From: an uncultured Bacteroidota bacterium
GTDB taxonomy: Bacteria > Bacteroidota > Bacteroidia > Flavobacteriales > Schleiferiaceae
Direction: 5' to 3'
Assembly (NCBI GenBank): GCA_913057235.1
Contig: CAJXNI010000019.1
Span: 1-45,953, forward strand
Length of the DNA stretch: 45,953 nt
Positions 7,289 through 15,915 of this stretch are shown in pieces (within the stretch, counting starts at the first letter, position 1; the number at the start of each line of letters is the position of its first letter). The notes under the pieces are model-generated. The model did no database searches. It was not told where the DNA came from and worked only from the letters and a program-made list of their open reading frames with translations. Both the position numbers and the translations under genes were made by a program.

Positions 7289-10200
7289 TTAAAAAGCTTT
7301 GGCGGTTTTAATAGCGGCAGGTTGTAATAATTGCAAGGCCTCATTGACCGTTTGTACTCCAGAGAAGCTTAGGTAGAGTTTGCCTTTACGCTCTTTCATT
7401 TGTGCTTTGGGCTGATCTTTTAAAAAGTTTAAGACACGGGTAAAGCGTTCGCTTTTAAAGTAGGGACTGTCTTGATCACTTAAAAAATAGCCCAGCAAAC
7501 GCTCTTGTTTCAGCACCACTTTCTCAAAGCCAATGTCATGCGCCAGCCATTTCAGGCGCACTGAATTGAGCAATTCTTCCGCTTCGTGCGGTAAGGGGCC
7601 AAAACGGTCTAAAAGCCCGGCTCTGAAATCCTGCAGATCTTTTTCATTTTCTAAAGACTCTAGTTCTTGATAAAGCTTGAGGCGTTCTTCCACCTTGTTC
7701 ACATAGCTATCGGGTAAGAGTATTTCTAAATCGGTGTCAACCAGGGTTTCCTTAACGGGATTTTTAGCGGCATTTTCTTCCTGGTACAACTCTTTAAACT
7801 CACCCTCCTTCAGTTCCTCTACGGCTTCAGCCAGAATTTTCTGGAAGGCGTCAAAGCCAATGTCAGTAATAAAACCGCTCTGTTCGGCACCCAGCAGATC
7901 TCCGGCCCCACGGATTTCCAAATCGCGCATGGCAATGTGAAAGCCGCTTCCTAAATCGCTGAACTGCTCAATGGCGGTGAGGCGTTTACGAGCTTCTTCA
8001 GTAAGGGCGCTCATAGGTGGAGCAATCAGTTTACAAAAGGCCTTTTTGTTGCTCCGGCCTACGCGACCGCGCATTTGGTGCAGGTCGCTCAGGCCTATTT
8101 GATGGGCATTGTTTATAATAATGGTGTTGGCATTGGGCACGTCCAAACCATTTTCAATGATAGAAGTGGCTACCAAAACATCAAAATGGCCATTAATAAA
8201 GTTGAGCATCAGCTCTTCCAACTTCTTACCTTCCATCTGGCCGTGACCAATGCCCACTTTGGCATCTGGCACCAGCCGATTGATCATCCCGGCTACTTCC
8301 TTAATATTTTCTACCCGGTTGTGAATGAAGAATACCTGCCCCCCACGGCTCATTTCATACATCACCGCATCACGAATCATTTCTTCGTTAAAGGGTACCA
8401 CTTGCGTTTCAATGGGATGGCGGTTGGGTGGCGGAGTGGTCATAACGCTCAAGTCGCGGGCGGCCATCAGTGAAAACTGTAAGGTACGGGGTATAGGCGT
8501 GGCGGTAAGCGTAAGGGTGTCTACGTTAACTTTTAGGTTTTTGAGTTTGTCTTTAACCCCCACACCAAATTTTTGCTCCTCATCAATTATGAGTAGGCCT
8601 AAGTCTTTAAACTTCACGTCTTTGCCTACCAGGCGATGAGTGCCAATGATGATGTCTAACTTACCCTCTTCTAGTTTTTTAAGCGTTTCGGTTTGCTGCT
8701 TGCGGCTCTTAAAACGGTTGATGTAATCAATGTTGGCGGGTAAATCCTGAAGGCGCTTGCTAAAGGTTTTGTAATGTTGGAAGGCCAGAATGGTGGTGGG
8801 GACTAAAATAGCCACTTGTTTACTATCGGCTACCGCCTTAAAAGCAGCTCGCACCGCTATTTCGGTTTTCCCGAAACCCACATCGCCACACACTAGGCGG
8901 TCCATAGGTGTAGGCGCTTCCATGTCTTCTTTTACCGCGGCCGTGGCACTTTCCTGGTCGGGGGTATCTTCATAAATGAAAGAGGCTTCCAGCTCGTGCT
9001 GTAAATAGGTGTCGGGTGAGTACTGAAAACCTTTGGTGGCTTTGCGCTCAGCGTAAAGCTTGATCAGGTCAAAAGCTACTTTTTTAACCTTGCTTTTGGC
9101 CTTAGCCTTGGTTTTTTGCCAGGCCCCGGAACCTAGTTTATTGGTGGTGGGAACAGTGCCTTCTTTACCGTTGTAGCGGGTAATTTTATGGAGGGAGTGA
9201 ATGCTCGTGTAGAGCACATCACCTCCATTGTAAATGAGTTTAATGGCTTCCTGGGTTTTGCCATTCACATCAATTTTTTGCAGGCCACCAAACTCGCCAA
9301 TACCGTGGTCAATGTGGGTGATAAAATCGCCAATTTGCAAACTGGTAAGCTCTTTTAGCGTGACCGCCTGTTTTTTCTCATAACCCGTTTTTAGCTTAAA
9401 TTTTTGGTAGCGCTCAAAAATTTGATGATCGGTGTAGACGGTTTTTTGGCCACCTTCATCAATGAAACCTTCGTGTAAGGTAAAAACCAGGGGCTGAAAT
9501 TCCACCTCTGAACCTTGGTCTTCAAAAATATCGTGAAAGCGTTCAGTTTGCTTGGGGTTGATGCACAAAAGGAAATTTTGAAAGCCAGCCGCTTGCCGTT
9601 CTTTAAAGTCGTTGGCCAGAAAATCAAATTTTTTGTTGAAACTGGGCTGCGGCTTTACCGAAAAACGAAATTCTTGGGAAGCGCTAAAGTGGTAGTCGTT
9701 CCCCCATTCAGCTACGGCAAAACTTTCTAAGGTGTCTTTTAAAGCGTTTCCGCTGATGAAAAGGTCGGCTGGGGCGCTGTGTTTCAATTCACTTTGCAGG
9801 TTTTGAAAAGCCTCTTCCGCTTTTTCATAAAGTTCATCTAAGCGCCTAGCAGCCAGCGGTAGGCTCTTGGTCCAAACCACAGTTTTAGCACTGATGTAAT
9901 GCAAAATGCTCTCGCGTTTTTCCAGCAGTACCTTATCCTCTACGTTAGGGATAAGGCTCAGCTTCTTGAGGGGCTCCAGGCTCAGCTGACTTTCAATGTC
10001 AAAAGTGCGAATGCTCTCCACTTCATCGCCAAAAAATTCAATGCGGTAGGGGTGATCATGCGAGAAGGAAAACACATCAACAATACCACCCCGCACTGAA
10101 AATTGTCCGGGTTCCACTACAAAATCTACCCGCTCAAAATTGTATTCAAAAAGGGTTTCATTTAAAAAGTCAATGCTCAGGTTATCGTTTTCACGAATGG

Positions 10201-10636
10201 CCAGGGTGTTGCTGCCCAGCTGCTTGCGGGTGATAACCTGCTCAAAAAGGGCATCAGGGTAACTTACAATAAGGGCAGGTTTTCTGCGGCTGTTAATGCG
10301 GTTAAGGACTTCGGCCCTTAGCAACACATTGGCATTATCGGTCTCTTCAACCTGGTAAGGCCTGCGGTAAGAGCCCGGATAAAACATCACGTCTTTTTCC
10401 CCTAAAATAGCTTCCAGATCATTGAGGAAGTAGGCCGCCTCTTCCTTATCGTTACAAATAACCAAATGCGCACGATCTGATTTTTGGAAAGAAGCCGCCA
10501 CCGCAAAGGCAGAGAAAGAGCCGGCCAGGCCTTGCAACTGCGCTTTGGCGTATTCGTTTTCACTAAAGTATTCCCCAATTTGGGTAAGTCTTGCATCTTG
10601 CAAGTAGTGTTGTATGAGCGCATTGCTGTTTGCCAT
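7289..10636 (-). CDS. mfd: Transcription-repair coupling factor Mfd
   Basis: A 1115-residue cytoplasmic superfamily 2 DNA translocase. It removes RNA polymerase stalled at lesions and recruits UvrA. Domains in order are: a UvrB-homology module (about 1-330); the CarD/RID RNA-polymerase-binding domain (about 425-500, IGDFITHIDHGIGEFGGLQK); the helicase core with Walker A GDVGFGKTEIAVRAAFKA (about 588) and DEEQKFGVGVKDKLK (about 685); helicase C with GRVGRSNKKAFC; and a C-terminal TRCF domain (about 970-1070, LLPDSYVNKVEERLKLYQEL). Length is normal for Bacteroidota. It starts at ATG 10636 behind a well-matched promoter and is probably monocistronic. Confidence 0.98.
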   Translation of the reverse strand: MANSNALIQHYLQDARLTQIGEYFSENEYAKAQLQGLAGSFSAFAVAASFQKSDRAHLVICNDKEEAAYFLNDLEAILGEKDVMFYPGSYRRPYQVEETDNANVLLRAEVLNRINSRRKPALIVSYPDALFEQVITRKQLGSNTLAIRENDNLSIDFLNETLFEYNFERVDFVVEPGQFSVRGGIVDVFSFSHDHPYRIEFFGDEVESIRTFDIESQLSLEPLKKLSLIPNVEDKVLLEKRESILHYISAKTVVWTKSLPLAARRLDELYEKAEEAFQNLQSELKHSAPADLFISGNALKDTLESFAVAEWGNDYHFSASQEFRFSVKPQPSFNKKFDFLANDFKERQAAGFQNFLLCINPKQTERFHDIFEDQGSEVEFQPLVFTLHEGFIDEGGQKTVYTDHQIFERYQKFKLKTGYEKKQAVTLKELTSLQIGDFITHIDHGIGEFGGLQKIDVNGKTQEAIKLIYNGGDVLYTSIHSLHKITRYNGKEGTVPTTNKLGSGAWQKTKAKAKSKVKKVAFDLIKLYAERKATKGFQYSPDTYLQHELEASFIYEDTPDQESATAAVKEDMEAPTPMDRLVCGDVGFGKTEIAVRAAFKAVADSKQVAILVPTTILAFQHYKTFSKRLQDLPANIDYINRFKSRKQQTETLKKLEEGKLDIIIGTHRLVGKDVKFKDLGLLIIDEEQKFGVGVKDKLKNLKVNVDTLTLTATPIPRTLQFSLMAARDLSVMTTPPPNRHPIETQVVPFNEEMIRDAVMYEMSRGGQVFFIHNRVENIKEVAGMINRLVPDAKVGIGHGQMEGKKLEELMLNFINGHFDVLVATSIIENGLDVPNANTIIINNAHQIGLSDLHQMRGRVGRSNKKAFCKLIAPPMSALTEEARKRLTAIEQFSDLGSGFHIAMRDLEIRGAGDLLGAEQSGFITDIGFDAFQKILAEAVEELKEGEFKELYQEENAAKNPVKETLVDTDLEILLPDSYVNKVEERLKLYQELESLENEKDLQDFRAGLLDRFGPLPHEAEELLNSVRLKWLAHDIGFEKVVLKQERLLGYFLSDQDSPYFKSERFTRVLNFLKDQPKAQMKERKGKLYLSFSGVQTVNEALQLLQPAAIKTAKAF

Positions 10637-10654
10637 GGGTCTAAACTACCAAAG

Positions 10655-10678
10655 CCACCGCGGGGTTTTCCGGGGTGG
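10655..10678. other. GC-rich hairpin in the mfd leader
   Basis: CCACCGCGG and CCGGGGTGG can pair with one mismatch around a short loop, giving a strong hairpin within the predicted mfd 5' leader, ending 18 bp before the start codon. It could affect translation, or be a terminator relic of the broken gene upstream. Confidence 0.4.
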
Positions 10679-10691
10679 TGATTAAGGGTGG

Positions 10692-10721
10692 CAAAGGTAG
10701 GGAAGTAGTGCCTTAATGAAA
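10692..10721 (-). promoter_or_regulatory. mfd promoter
   Basis: On the minus strand TTTC (10721-10718) and TACCTTTG (10699-10692) are separated by 18 bp; the -7 box is an exact TAnnTTTG match. The ATG of mfd follows about 55 bp downstream. Confidence 0.6.
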
Positions 10722-10774
10722 GGCTGTCAATTGTTAATTCCAATGGCCTGATTAGCAGCGGAGGGCTTTGCCCA

Positions 10775-12246
10775 TTATGTCTTATGAAATAACTTGCCAA
10801 GGGCAATACGCCTATCTGTAATTTCACCTTGGCTGTTTACCTTCAATTTGTTCACCATTGGTCCAGCTGTGGTGTAGATGTGCACTCAGTCTCCTTCCGC
10901 TAAAGCGGGAAGGTGTACCACGTTGGAAGCGAGGTTAGGGTAAAACTCCAGTTTAGGCCTAGCCTTTAAGGTAGCATTACCGAGGCCACTAGCGGTAAAC
11001 CCAACTACCATGCTTACTCTGCGATTGGCGTTCACACTGTTTTTAAAGCCACTACCCAATAACAAAAAATCATTACCACCCAATGGCAACACGCTGTTGG
11101 CGTAGTAACGCGCTTCCACAAAGGTGCTCACCTTGTTGGTGTCGCCAAATTGGGTTTTTCCACTCAACTGTCCATCATCACTTAAGCGGGCAAAAAGGGC
11201 TTTGTCTAAATAAGCATCGGCTTGGTTGGTATCGGTTAGTCCAGTGCCCGCTACCACAAAATTGCCATTGCCATCGGGTTGTATGTCCCGTATATCCCGG
11301 CTAAAGGGAAAACGGGAGGCACTCAAGCTATCGCCTGTAGCTGAGAATTTAACCACAACTCCTGCGTGGGGCCGGACGTCTTCGGTGAATTTCATCAATC
11401 CTCCGGCCAGGTATTCTCCCTGGCTGTTTTGCACCACGGTAAAACCCAAACCAAACCAGCGGGTGTTACTCCAGGGTGTTTTGGGGGAAGTGAGGGTAGT
11501 GCTCCAGTTGAGGCTGCCACTGGTATCTACGCTGGTAAGGCAAAACTCGCCTTCATATTGATTACCATCCGCAACCTCGCCACCGCAACCAACGATGTTG
11601 CTGCCATCGTACAGCAGATCGTAGAAATACTGGTAACTGTTGGGGGTGGTATCGCTTTCAAAATTCCAGGTGGCCCTGTTATTCGGGGTAACCTTGTAAA
11701 TTTTGCCTACGTTAGAAGCGGCTCCCCCGCCAGCTTGCATATCACGATAAGAAAGAATTGGCTGCCACCGGGAAGCACCAAGGCTGCCAGGTAAGTTCCT
11801 AAACTATTGCAAGTGGGGTGTTTAGCCAGCATTTGCGTGCCAAGGGTATCACCAGTAGTTTTATTTAAGCGCACTACTACGGTCCGTTCATTAGGACCGG
11901 GATCAAAAGTGAGCACACTGGCGTATATTTCCAGTTCATTATTGGCATTTTCACGAAAGTGAAAAACGGTGCCCCCGTTCAGGTAATCATACAACTTAGA
12001 CCAAAGCGAGTCGCCCTTACTGTTAATTTTTAAGAGGTAGGGGTGCTGCCCCCAACCGGTAGTTTGGGGTACCATGCCCGCAATGAAAAAATTGCCTTGT
12101 CCATCAGGAATAGCATATTTAGCCTCTTCAGGGATATTCATGGTAGTGCTGCTAGGCCGCTGGTGCAAACGGTAGAAACGTTCAAAGTTTTGGGCGCTGA
12201 GTGTAGCAGTAGAGAGACCAAGTAAAAGCAGTAAACAGAAACGCAT
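10775..12246 (-). pseudogene. Broken secreted repeat protein with T9SS tail (frameshift plus stop)
   Basis: Starting at ATG 12246 the minus strand encodes a signal peptide (MRFCLLLLLGLSTATLSAQ) and a propeller-like repeat protein (PDGQGNFFIAGMVPQ, YLLKINSKGDSLW). The frame is lost near 11741-11760: LPGGSQFFLIVI runs on to a stop at 11707, while the natural continuation (MQAGGGAASNVGKIYKVTP) is in the next frame. That frame ends at TGA 10888-10886 inside the T9SS tail (EFYPNLASNVVHLPALAEGD). Past the TGA the same frame continues VHIYTTAGPMVNKLKVNSQG and a degraded ending up to TAA 10777-10775. Two independent lesions argue for a genuine pseudogene, although the frameshift alone could be a sequencing error. 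The function is not recognised. Confidence 0.8.
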
Positions 12247-12387
12247 AATTAAAATTTTTTTCAAGTACCGGATAAACTGAAAGGCAATCAATACGATGAA
12301 TGCCGTAGTTTTTGTGATGTCAGCTGTATAGGCCTGAGGCCTTGATGTTTTTTTAAACCGCGCCACCTTGGTCTCAACTCCCGCTCT

Positions 12388-12649
12388 AAGGGGTACCCCG
12401 AGTGCTTTTAGGGCGGGTTAGTGCTTTATGAAAGTAATTGCTGAAGAAGCTTTTTTAACCCTGCGCTTTTTTACGAAACCAATTACCTACCCCGTCTGCC
12501 ACTGCACAGCATCTACCCCTTCCAGGGGAAGGCGAAGTTTTACGCATTAAACATTGCTAATGAAAAGGACTACTGATAAATAATCACGGACTCAAATTTC
12601 CATTCTATAAAAAGGGGTACCCCGAGTGCTTTTAGGGCAGGGTAGTGTT
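12388..12649. repeat. Pair of ~38-bp direct repeats around GGGGTACCCC
   Basis: The sequence AAGGGGTACCCCGAGTGCTT plus TTAGGGC and a diverging tail occurs at 12388-12425 and again at 12612-12649, 224 bp apart in the same orientation. Each copy opens with the perfect palindrome GGGGTACCCC. The gene-free interval 12247-12697 otherwise contains only a small hairpin (CCCCTTCCAGGGG near 12517) and no supported ORF. The nature of the repeat is unknown. Confidence 0.75.
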
Positions 12650-12697
12650 TTTTAAGCACAGGGTAGATAATTACTATCGCCAAAAGCCCTTTATAGC

Positions 12698-12727
12698 TTT
12701 GTATTTAAAGATTGCCCGCTACTTTTG
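12698..12727 (+). promoter_or_regulatory. lplA promoter (consensus Bacteroidota type)
   Basis: TTTG at 12698-12701, 18 bp, then TACTTTTG at 12720-12727 match the Bacteroidota sigma-ABfr consensus. Transcription would begin around 12734. This places the upstream in-frame codon at 12725 outside the message and supports the ATG at 12782 as the start. Confidence 0.8.
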
Positions 12728-12781
12728 CACCAGAAACAATTTGCAGGTTTTAGCCTTTACAGAATTATAAATTTTCACCAA

Positions 12782-13765
12782 ATGCTTTGCATCAAACACC
12801 GAAGTACCGACCCCTATTTTAACATAGCCACAGACGAGTATATTTTTAAGCACCTGCAAGAAGATTGCTTTATGCTCTGGCAAAATGACAACGCCATTAT
12901 TGTAGGTAAACACCAAAACACCTTGGCTGAAATCAATCTGGACTACGTAAAAGAAAAAGGCATTAAAGTAGTACGCAGACTCAGTGGGGGCGGGGCCGTT
13001 TATCACGATATGGGCAACCTCAATTTTACCTTTACCCGCACCGGTGACGATGAAAACGATATGGTAGATTTTCAGCGCTACACCAAACCCATTATTGAAG
13101 TGCTGCAAAATATGGGGGTAGATGCCGAGTTTAGCGGCCGTAACGACATTGTAATTGGTGGAAAAAAGTTTTCCGGCAATGCTGAGCACGTTTTTAAAAA
13201 TAAGGTGATGCACCACGGCACCTTGCTTTTTTCTTCAAACATGCCCGATATCAGCGGGGCGCTGAAAGTGAACCCACTCAAGTACAAAGACCGCGCGGTG
13301 AAGTCCATCCCCAAAAGGGTGACCAATATTCAAGACCACTTAAATGAAAAAATTAGTGTAGAAGAATTTGCCGATCGTATTATGGACTACATCACCAGCA
13401 CTTTTGAGGACTGTAAAATGTATGAGTTTACGCAAGAAGACCTGGCCAAAATTGAGGAGTTGAAAAAAGAAAAATACGATACCTGGCAGTGGAATTTTGG
13501 TTACTCCCCCAATTACAATTTTAAACAAGGGGTTAAAACCGATGGCGGCCTTATTGAAATGAACATGGAGGTGAAAAAAGGCATCATTAAAGAGGTGAAA
13601 ATCCAGGGCGACTTTTTTCACGTGCGGGATATTTCCGCTATTGAAGAAGCTTTGGCAGATACGCCTCATGAAGAAAAAGAAATACGAAAAGTTCTGGATC
13701 AATTTGATTTAGATCAATATTTCAAAGGTATAGGCACTAATGATTTAGTGGCGGCTATGTTTTAA
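12782..13765 (+). CDS. lplA: Lipoate-protein ligase A
   Basis: A 327-residue cytoplasmic ligase that activates lipoate with ATP and attaches it to lysines of lipoyl domains in 2-oxoacid dehydrogenases and GcvH. The catalytic BPL/LPL domain has IATDEYIFKHL (about 16-26), the lipoate-binding RRLSGGGAVYHDMGNLNFTF (about 65-84) and GRNDIVIGGKKFSGNAEH with the catalytic lysine (about 118-135). A C-terminal accessory domain (about 245-327) is present, so it can carry out both half-reactions. The start was chosen from the promoter position and the MLCIKHRSTDPYFN opening. It stands alone. Confidence 0.95.
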   Translation: MLCIKHRSTDPYFNIATDEYIFKHLQEDCFMLWQNDNAIIVGKHQNTLAEINLDYVKEKGIKVVRRLSGGGAVYHDMGNLNFTFTRTGDDENDMVDFQRYTKPIIEVLQNMGVDAEFSGRNDIVIGGKKFSGNAEHVFKNKVMHHGTLLFSSNMPDISGALKVNPLKYKDRAVKSIPKRVTNIQDHLNEKISVEEFADRIMDYITSTFEDCKMYEFTQEDLAKIEELKKEKYDTWQWNFGYSPNYNFKQGVKTDGGLIEMNMEVKKGIIKEVKIQGDFFHVRDISAIEEALADTPHEEKEIRKVLDQFDLDQYFKGIGTNDLVAAMF

Positions 13766-13792
13766 TAAACACTCACCAATAGGTTAAAAGTG

Positions 13793-13847
13793 TAAATTTG
13801 GTGAATACGTTCACCGATTATACGTATATTTGGTGAATACAATCACT
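13793..13847 (+). promoter_or_regulatory. Doubled -7 box/operator upstream of the DUF4143 ATPase
   Basis: Two units lie 32 bp apart. TAAATTTG (13793-13800) runs into the perfect palindrome GGTGAAtacgTTCACC (13800-13815). TATATTTG (13825-13832) runs into the imperfect GGTGAATACAATCACT (13832-13847). Both -7 boxes match TAnnTTTG. Each palindrome overlaps the expected transcription start, which suggests repression. A half-site TCACC also sits at 13772-13776. Confidence 0.6.
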
Positions 13848-13864
13848 AAATATGTAGATTGCGG

Positions 13865-14998
13865 ATGTTTAAACGCACGCTCTCAGCTACCTTGGCCAAC
13901 AAGTTGGGCCGGGGAAAAGCCATTATTTTGGTAGGACCGCGGCAAGTGGGTAAAACCACGCTCATCAACGAGCTCCTTAAATCTAAAAAGTTTCTTTTTT
14001 TAAACGCTGATGATCCTGTAACCCGGCAGATTTTGACCAACCCTAGTACCGATCAGCTTAAGACTCTACTTGGCACTTATACACTGGTTTTTTTAGATGA
14101 AGCCCAGCGCATTCCCAACATTGGGTTAACCTTAAAAATTATTACTGACCAATTTAAAGCGGTACAATTACTGGTAAGCGGCTCTTCTTCTTTTGAATTA
14201 GGCAACCAACTAAATGAGCCGCTCACCGGCAGAAAGTGGGAGTATCAACTGTACCCTATAAGTTGGGAGGAGTTGGAAGATGAGGTTGGTTACATCAATG
14301 CGGAACAGCAATTAGAAAACCGGTTGCTTTATGGGTTTTATCCTGATGTGCTGAACCATAAAGGAGAGGAGGTGGAAGTTTTACGCCAATTGGTAAACTC
14401 CTATTTATACAAAGATATTTTGGCCATGGCCAATTTGCGAAAGCCACAAGTACTAGAAAAACTGGTGCAGGCTTTGGCTCTGCAAATAGGCAGCGAAGTA
14501 AGTTTTAACGAGTTGGCTCAATTGGTAGGCGTTGATAAAAATACCATTACCAATTACATTCAAGTGCTTGAGCAAGCCTTTATCATTTTTAGGCTGGGGA
14601 GCTATAGCGGTAATTTGCGCAATGAAATTAAGACCAGTCGTAAGGTCTATTTTTACGATGTAGGAGTACGAAATGCCATTATTGGCAACTTTAGTGCCTT
14701 AGAATTAAGGCAAGATAAAGGCGCACTATGGGAGAATTTTTTAATAGCTGAGCGGCTAAAACAGAACGCCTACCAACAAAGCTTAGCCAAAATGTATTTT
14801 TGGCGCACCACCCGCCAGCAAGAAGTGGATTTAATTGAAGAAGAAGCGGGGAATATTGCGGCTTATGAGTTTAAGTGGAAATCTAAAGGAAACACTCGTT
14901 TTCCCAAAGCTTTTCTTTCTGCCTATAACCCCGAAACCAAAATAATTACCCGTGAAAATTTTAGGGAGTTTGTGGGATTAGAAAACTTTGAAAAATAA
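13865..14998 (+). CDS. AAA_14/DUF4143 ATP-binding protein
   Basis: A 377-residue P-loop ATPase of the AAA_14 plus DUF4143 family (PF13173, PF13635). Walker A is GPRQVGKTTL with K30, Walker B is LVFLDEAQRI (about 76-85), and a sensor segment LLVSGSSSFEL follows. The C-terminal DUF4143 region (about 170-330) contains a winged-helix-like part (FNELAQLVGVDKNTITNYIQ) and an endonuclease-like core ending WRTTRQQEVDLIEEE (E-V-D) and AYEFKWKSKGNTRFP, reminiscent of PD-(D/E)XK nucleases. Its cellular role is unknown; relatives are widespread in accessory DNA. The start is ATG 13865; TTG 13859 is the alternative. Confidence 0.88.
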   Translation: MFKRTLSATLANKLGRGKAIILVGPRQVGKTTLINELLKSKKFLFLNADDPVTRQILTNPSTDQLKTLLGTYTLVFLDEAQRIPNIGLTLKIITDQFKAVQLLVSGSSSFELGNQLNEPLTGRKWEYQLYPISWEELEDEVGYINAEQQLENRLLYGFYPDVLNHKGEEVEVLRQLVNSYLYKDILAMANLRKPQVLEKLVQALALQIGSEVSFNELAQLVGVDKNTITNYIQVLEQAFIIFRLGSYSGNLRNEIKTSRKVYFYDVGVRNAIIGNFSALELRQDKGALWENFLIAERLKQNAYQQSLAKMYFWRTTRQQEVDLIEEEAGNIAAYEFKWKSKGNTRFPKAFLSAYNPETKIITRENFREFVGLENFEK

Positions 14999-15042
14999 AC
15001 TTTTAGGATTAGCTTAAATCTTACCCGTCTTAACAGTGGGCG

Positions 15043-15687
15043 TTAGAAGAAATAGTCTAGGCCAAAAAACACGGAGCCAAGGTTTAAATCAAAAGAAATA
15101 TCATGGATTACTCTGTCATTGCCTCCTGCGGGAATTCTATAACTATAGCGTAGCGCGGACCAATCTAGCGTTAGTGCTAAGTTGCGGTTTAAAAAATAAC
15201 CGAATCCTGGTACAACACTTAGGCCTAATGAACGATGAAAATTTTTTTCTGGCCGGGAAGATGATAAATTAATATCTTTACTCTCCGCGTAATTAACATT
15301 AGCATTAATCTGAAGTTTTGAGAATAAAGATCGACTCAGTTTAAAGTAACGCTGAGCATAAAGGGTGGCGCTGTAATTTTCAAATAAATACTCTTCTATA
15401 CCTATTTCTCCATTATCGAATATGAAAACCTCACTCACTCTATCCCTCCTGTAATATCCCACACCTGCGCCAATGGCCCACTCGTTAGAAACCAAAATTG
15501 CAAAAGAAGGCGAGGCAGAGAAAACAAAATCATTTTCGTAAAGTCTTGTGCCGCTAAAGTCTTTGAAACTTTCATTGGAATAGTCCACCGAGAATTGGCC
15601 ACCTAGAATACGCTGCCCTTGTTTAATTTGGGCTGCTAAAACGTTAGAGAATAATAGAATCGCTGAAATTAAGACAAGTTTTTTCAT
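15043..15687 (-). CDS. Outer-membrane beta-barrel protein
   Basis: A 214-residue exported protein with signal peptide MKKLVLISAILLFSNVLAAQ and alternating amphipathic strands with aromatic girdles (ASPSFAILVSNEWAIGAGVG, ATLYAQRYFKLS, PGFGYFLNRNLALTLDWSAL). It ends in aromatic residues (FFGLDYFF), as expected for BamA-dependent barrels. It fits the small eight-stranded OMP_b-brl class (PF13568/PF13505-like). No substrate or partner can be inferred. It converges with the DUF4143 ATPase gene, 44 bp away, with no obvious terminator between them. Confidence 0.85.
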   Translation of the reverse strand: MKKLVLISAILLFSNVLAAQIKQGQRILGGQFSVDYSNESFKDFSGTRLYENDFVFSASPSFAILVSNEWAIGAGVGYYRRDRVSEVFIFDNGEIGIEEYLFENYSATLYAQRYFKLSRSLFSKLQINANVNYAESKDINLSSSRPEKNFHRSLGLSVVPGFGYFLNRNLALTLDWSALRYSYRIPAGGNDRVIHDISFDLNLGSVFFGLDYFF

Positions 15688-15701
15688 GGTTTGATTTGAA
15701 T

Positions 15702-15878
15702 TTAAGAGTTTTTATTTTGCATTTTATTGGTCTTCAAAACCAATGCCATAGGGACTATAATTAGAATATTAGAAATTATGCGAGCCCAAAATCCTTCATC
15801 TTTTTCAGCTTAGGTGAATACGTATAAGAACAGCAACATTACGCTGGTCGCAATTATAAAAAGGGCTAGGTTTTTCAA
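15702..15878 (-). pseudogene. Small two-helix membrane protein interrupted by a stop codon
   Basis: From TTG 15878 the minus strand reads LKNLALFIIATSVMLLFLYV then FT, a TAA at 15812-15810, and continues in the same frame as AEKDEGFWARIISNILIIVP and MALVLKTNKMQNKNS to TAA at 15704-15702. The whole is 58 codons and has the shape of a tiny inner-membrane protein with two hydrophobic helices joined by a charged loop. The TAA is one transition from CAA (Gln), so a single nonsense change would explain it. The starting codon is uncertain because no in-frame ATG lies nearby. It is not recognised as a known family, and it could be a chance reading, although the coding character after the stop argues against that. 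Confidence 0.5.
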
Positions 15879-15915
15879 AACAGTAGCATAAGTGGTTTAG
15901 AAAGCTGTAAGAGTT

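Noticed and set aside
8075-8473. Open frame of 132 codons on the plus strand
   Set aside because: It lies wholly inside mfd on the opposite strand, has no family resemblance and is a coding shadow.
12719-13216. Open frame of 165 codons on the minus strand over lplA
   Set aside because: Antisense shadow; lplA has a consensus promoter and complete motifs on the other strand.
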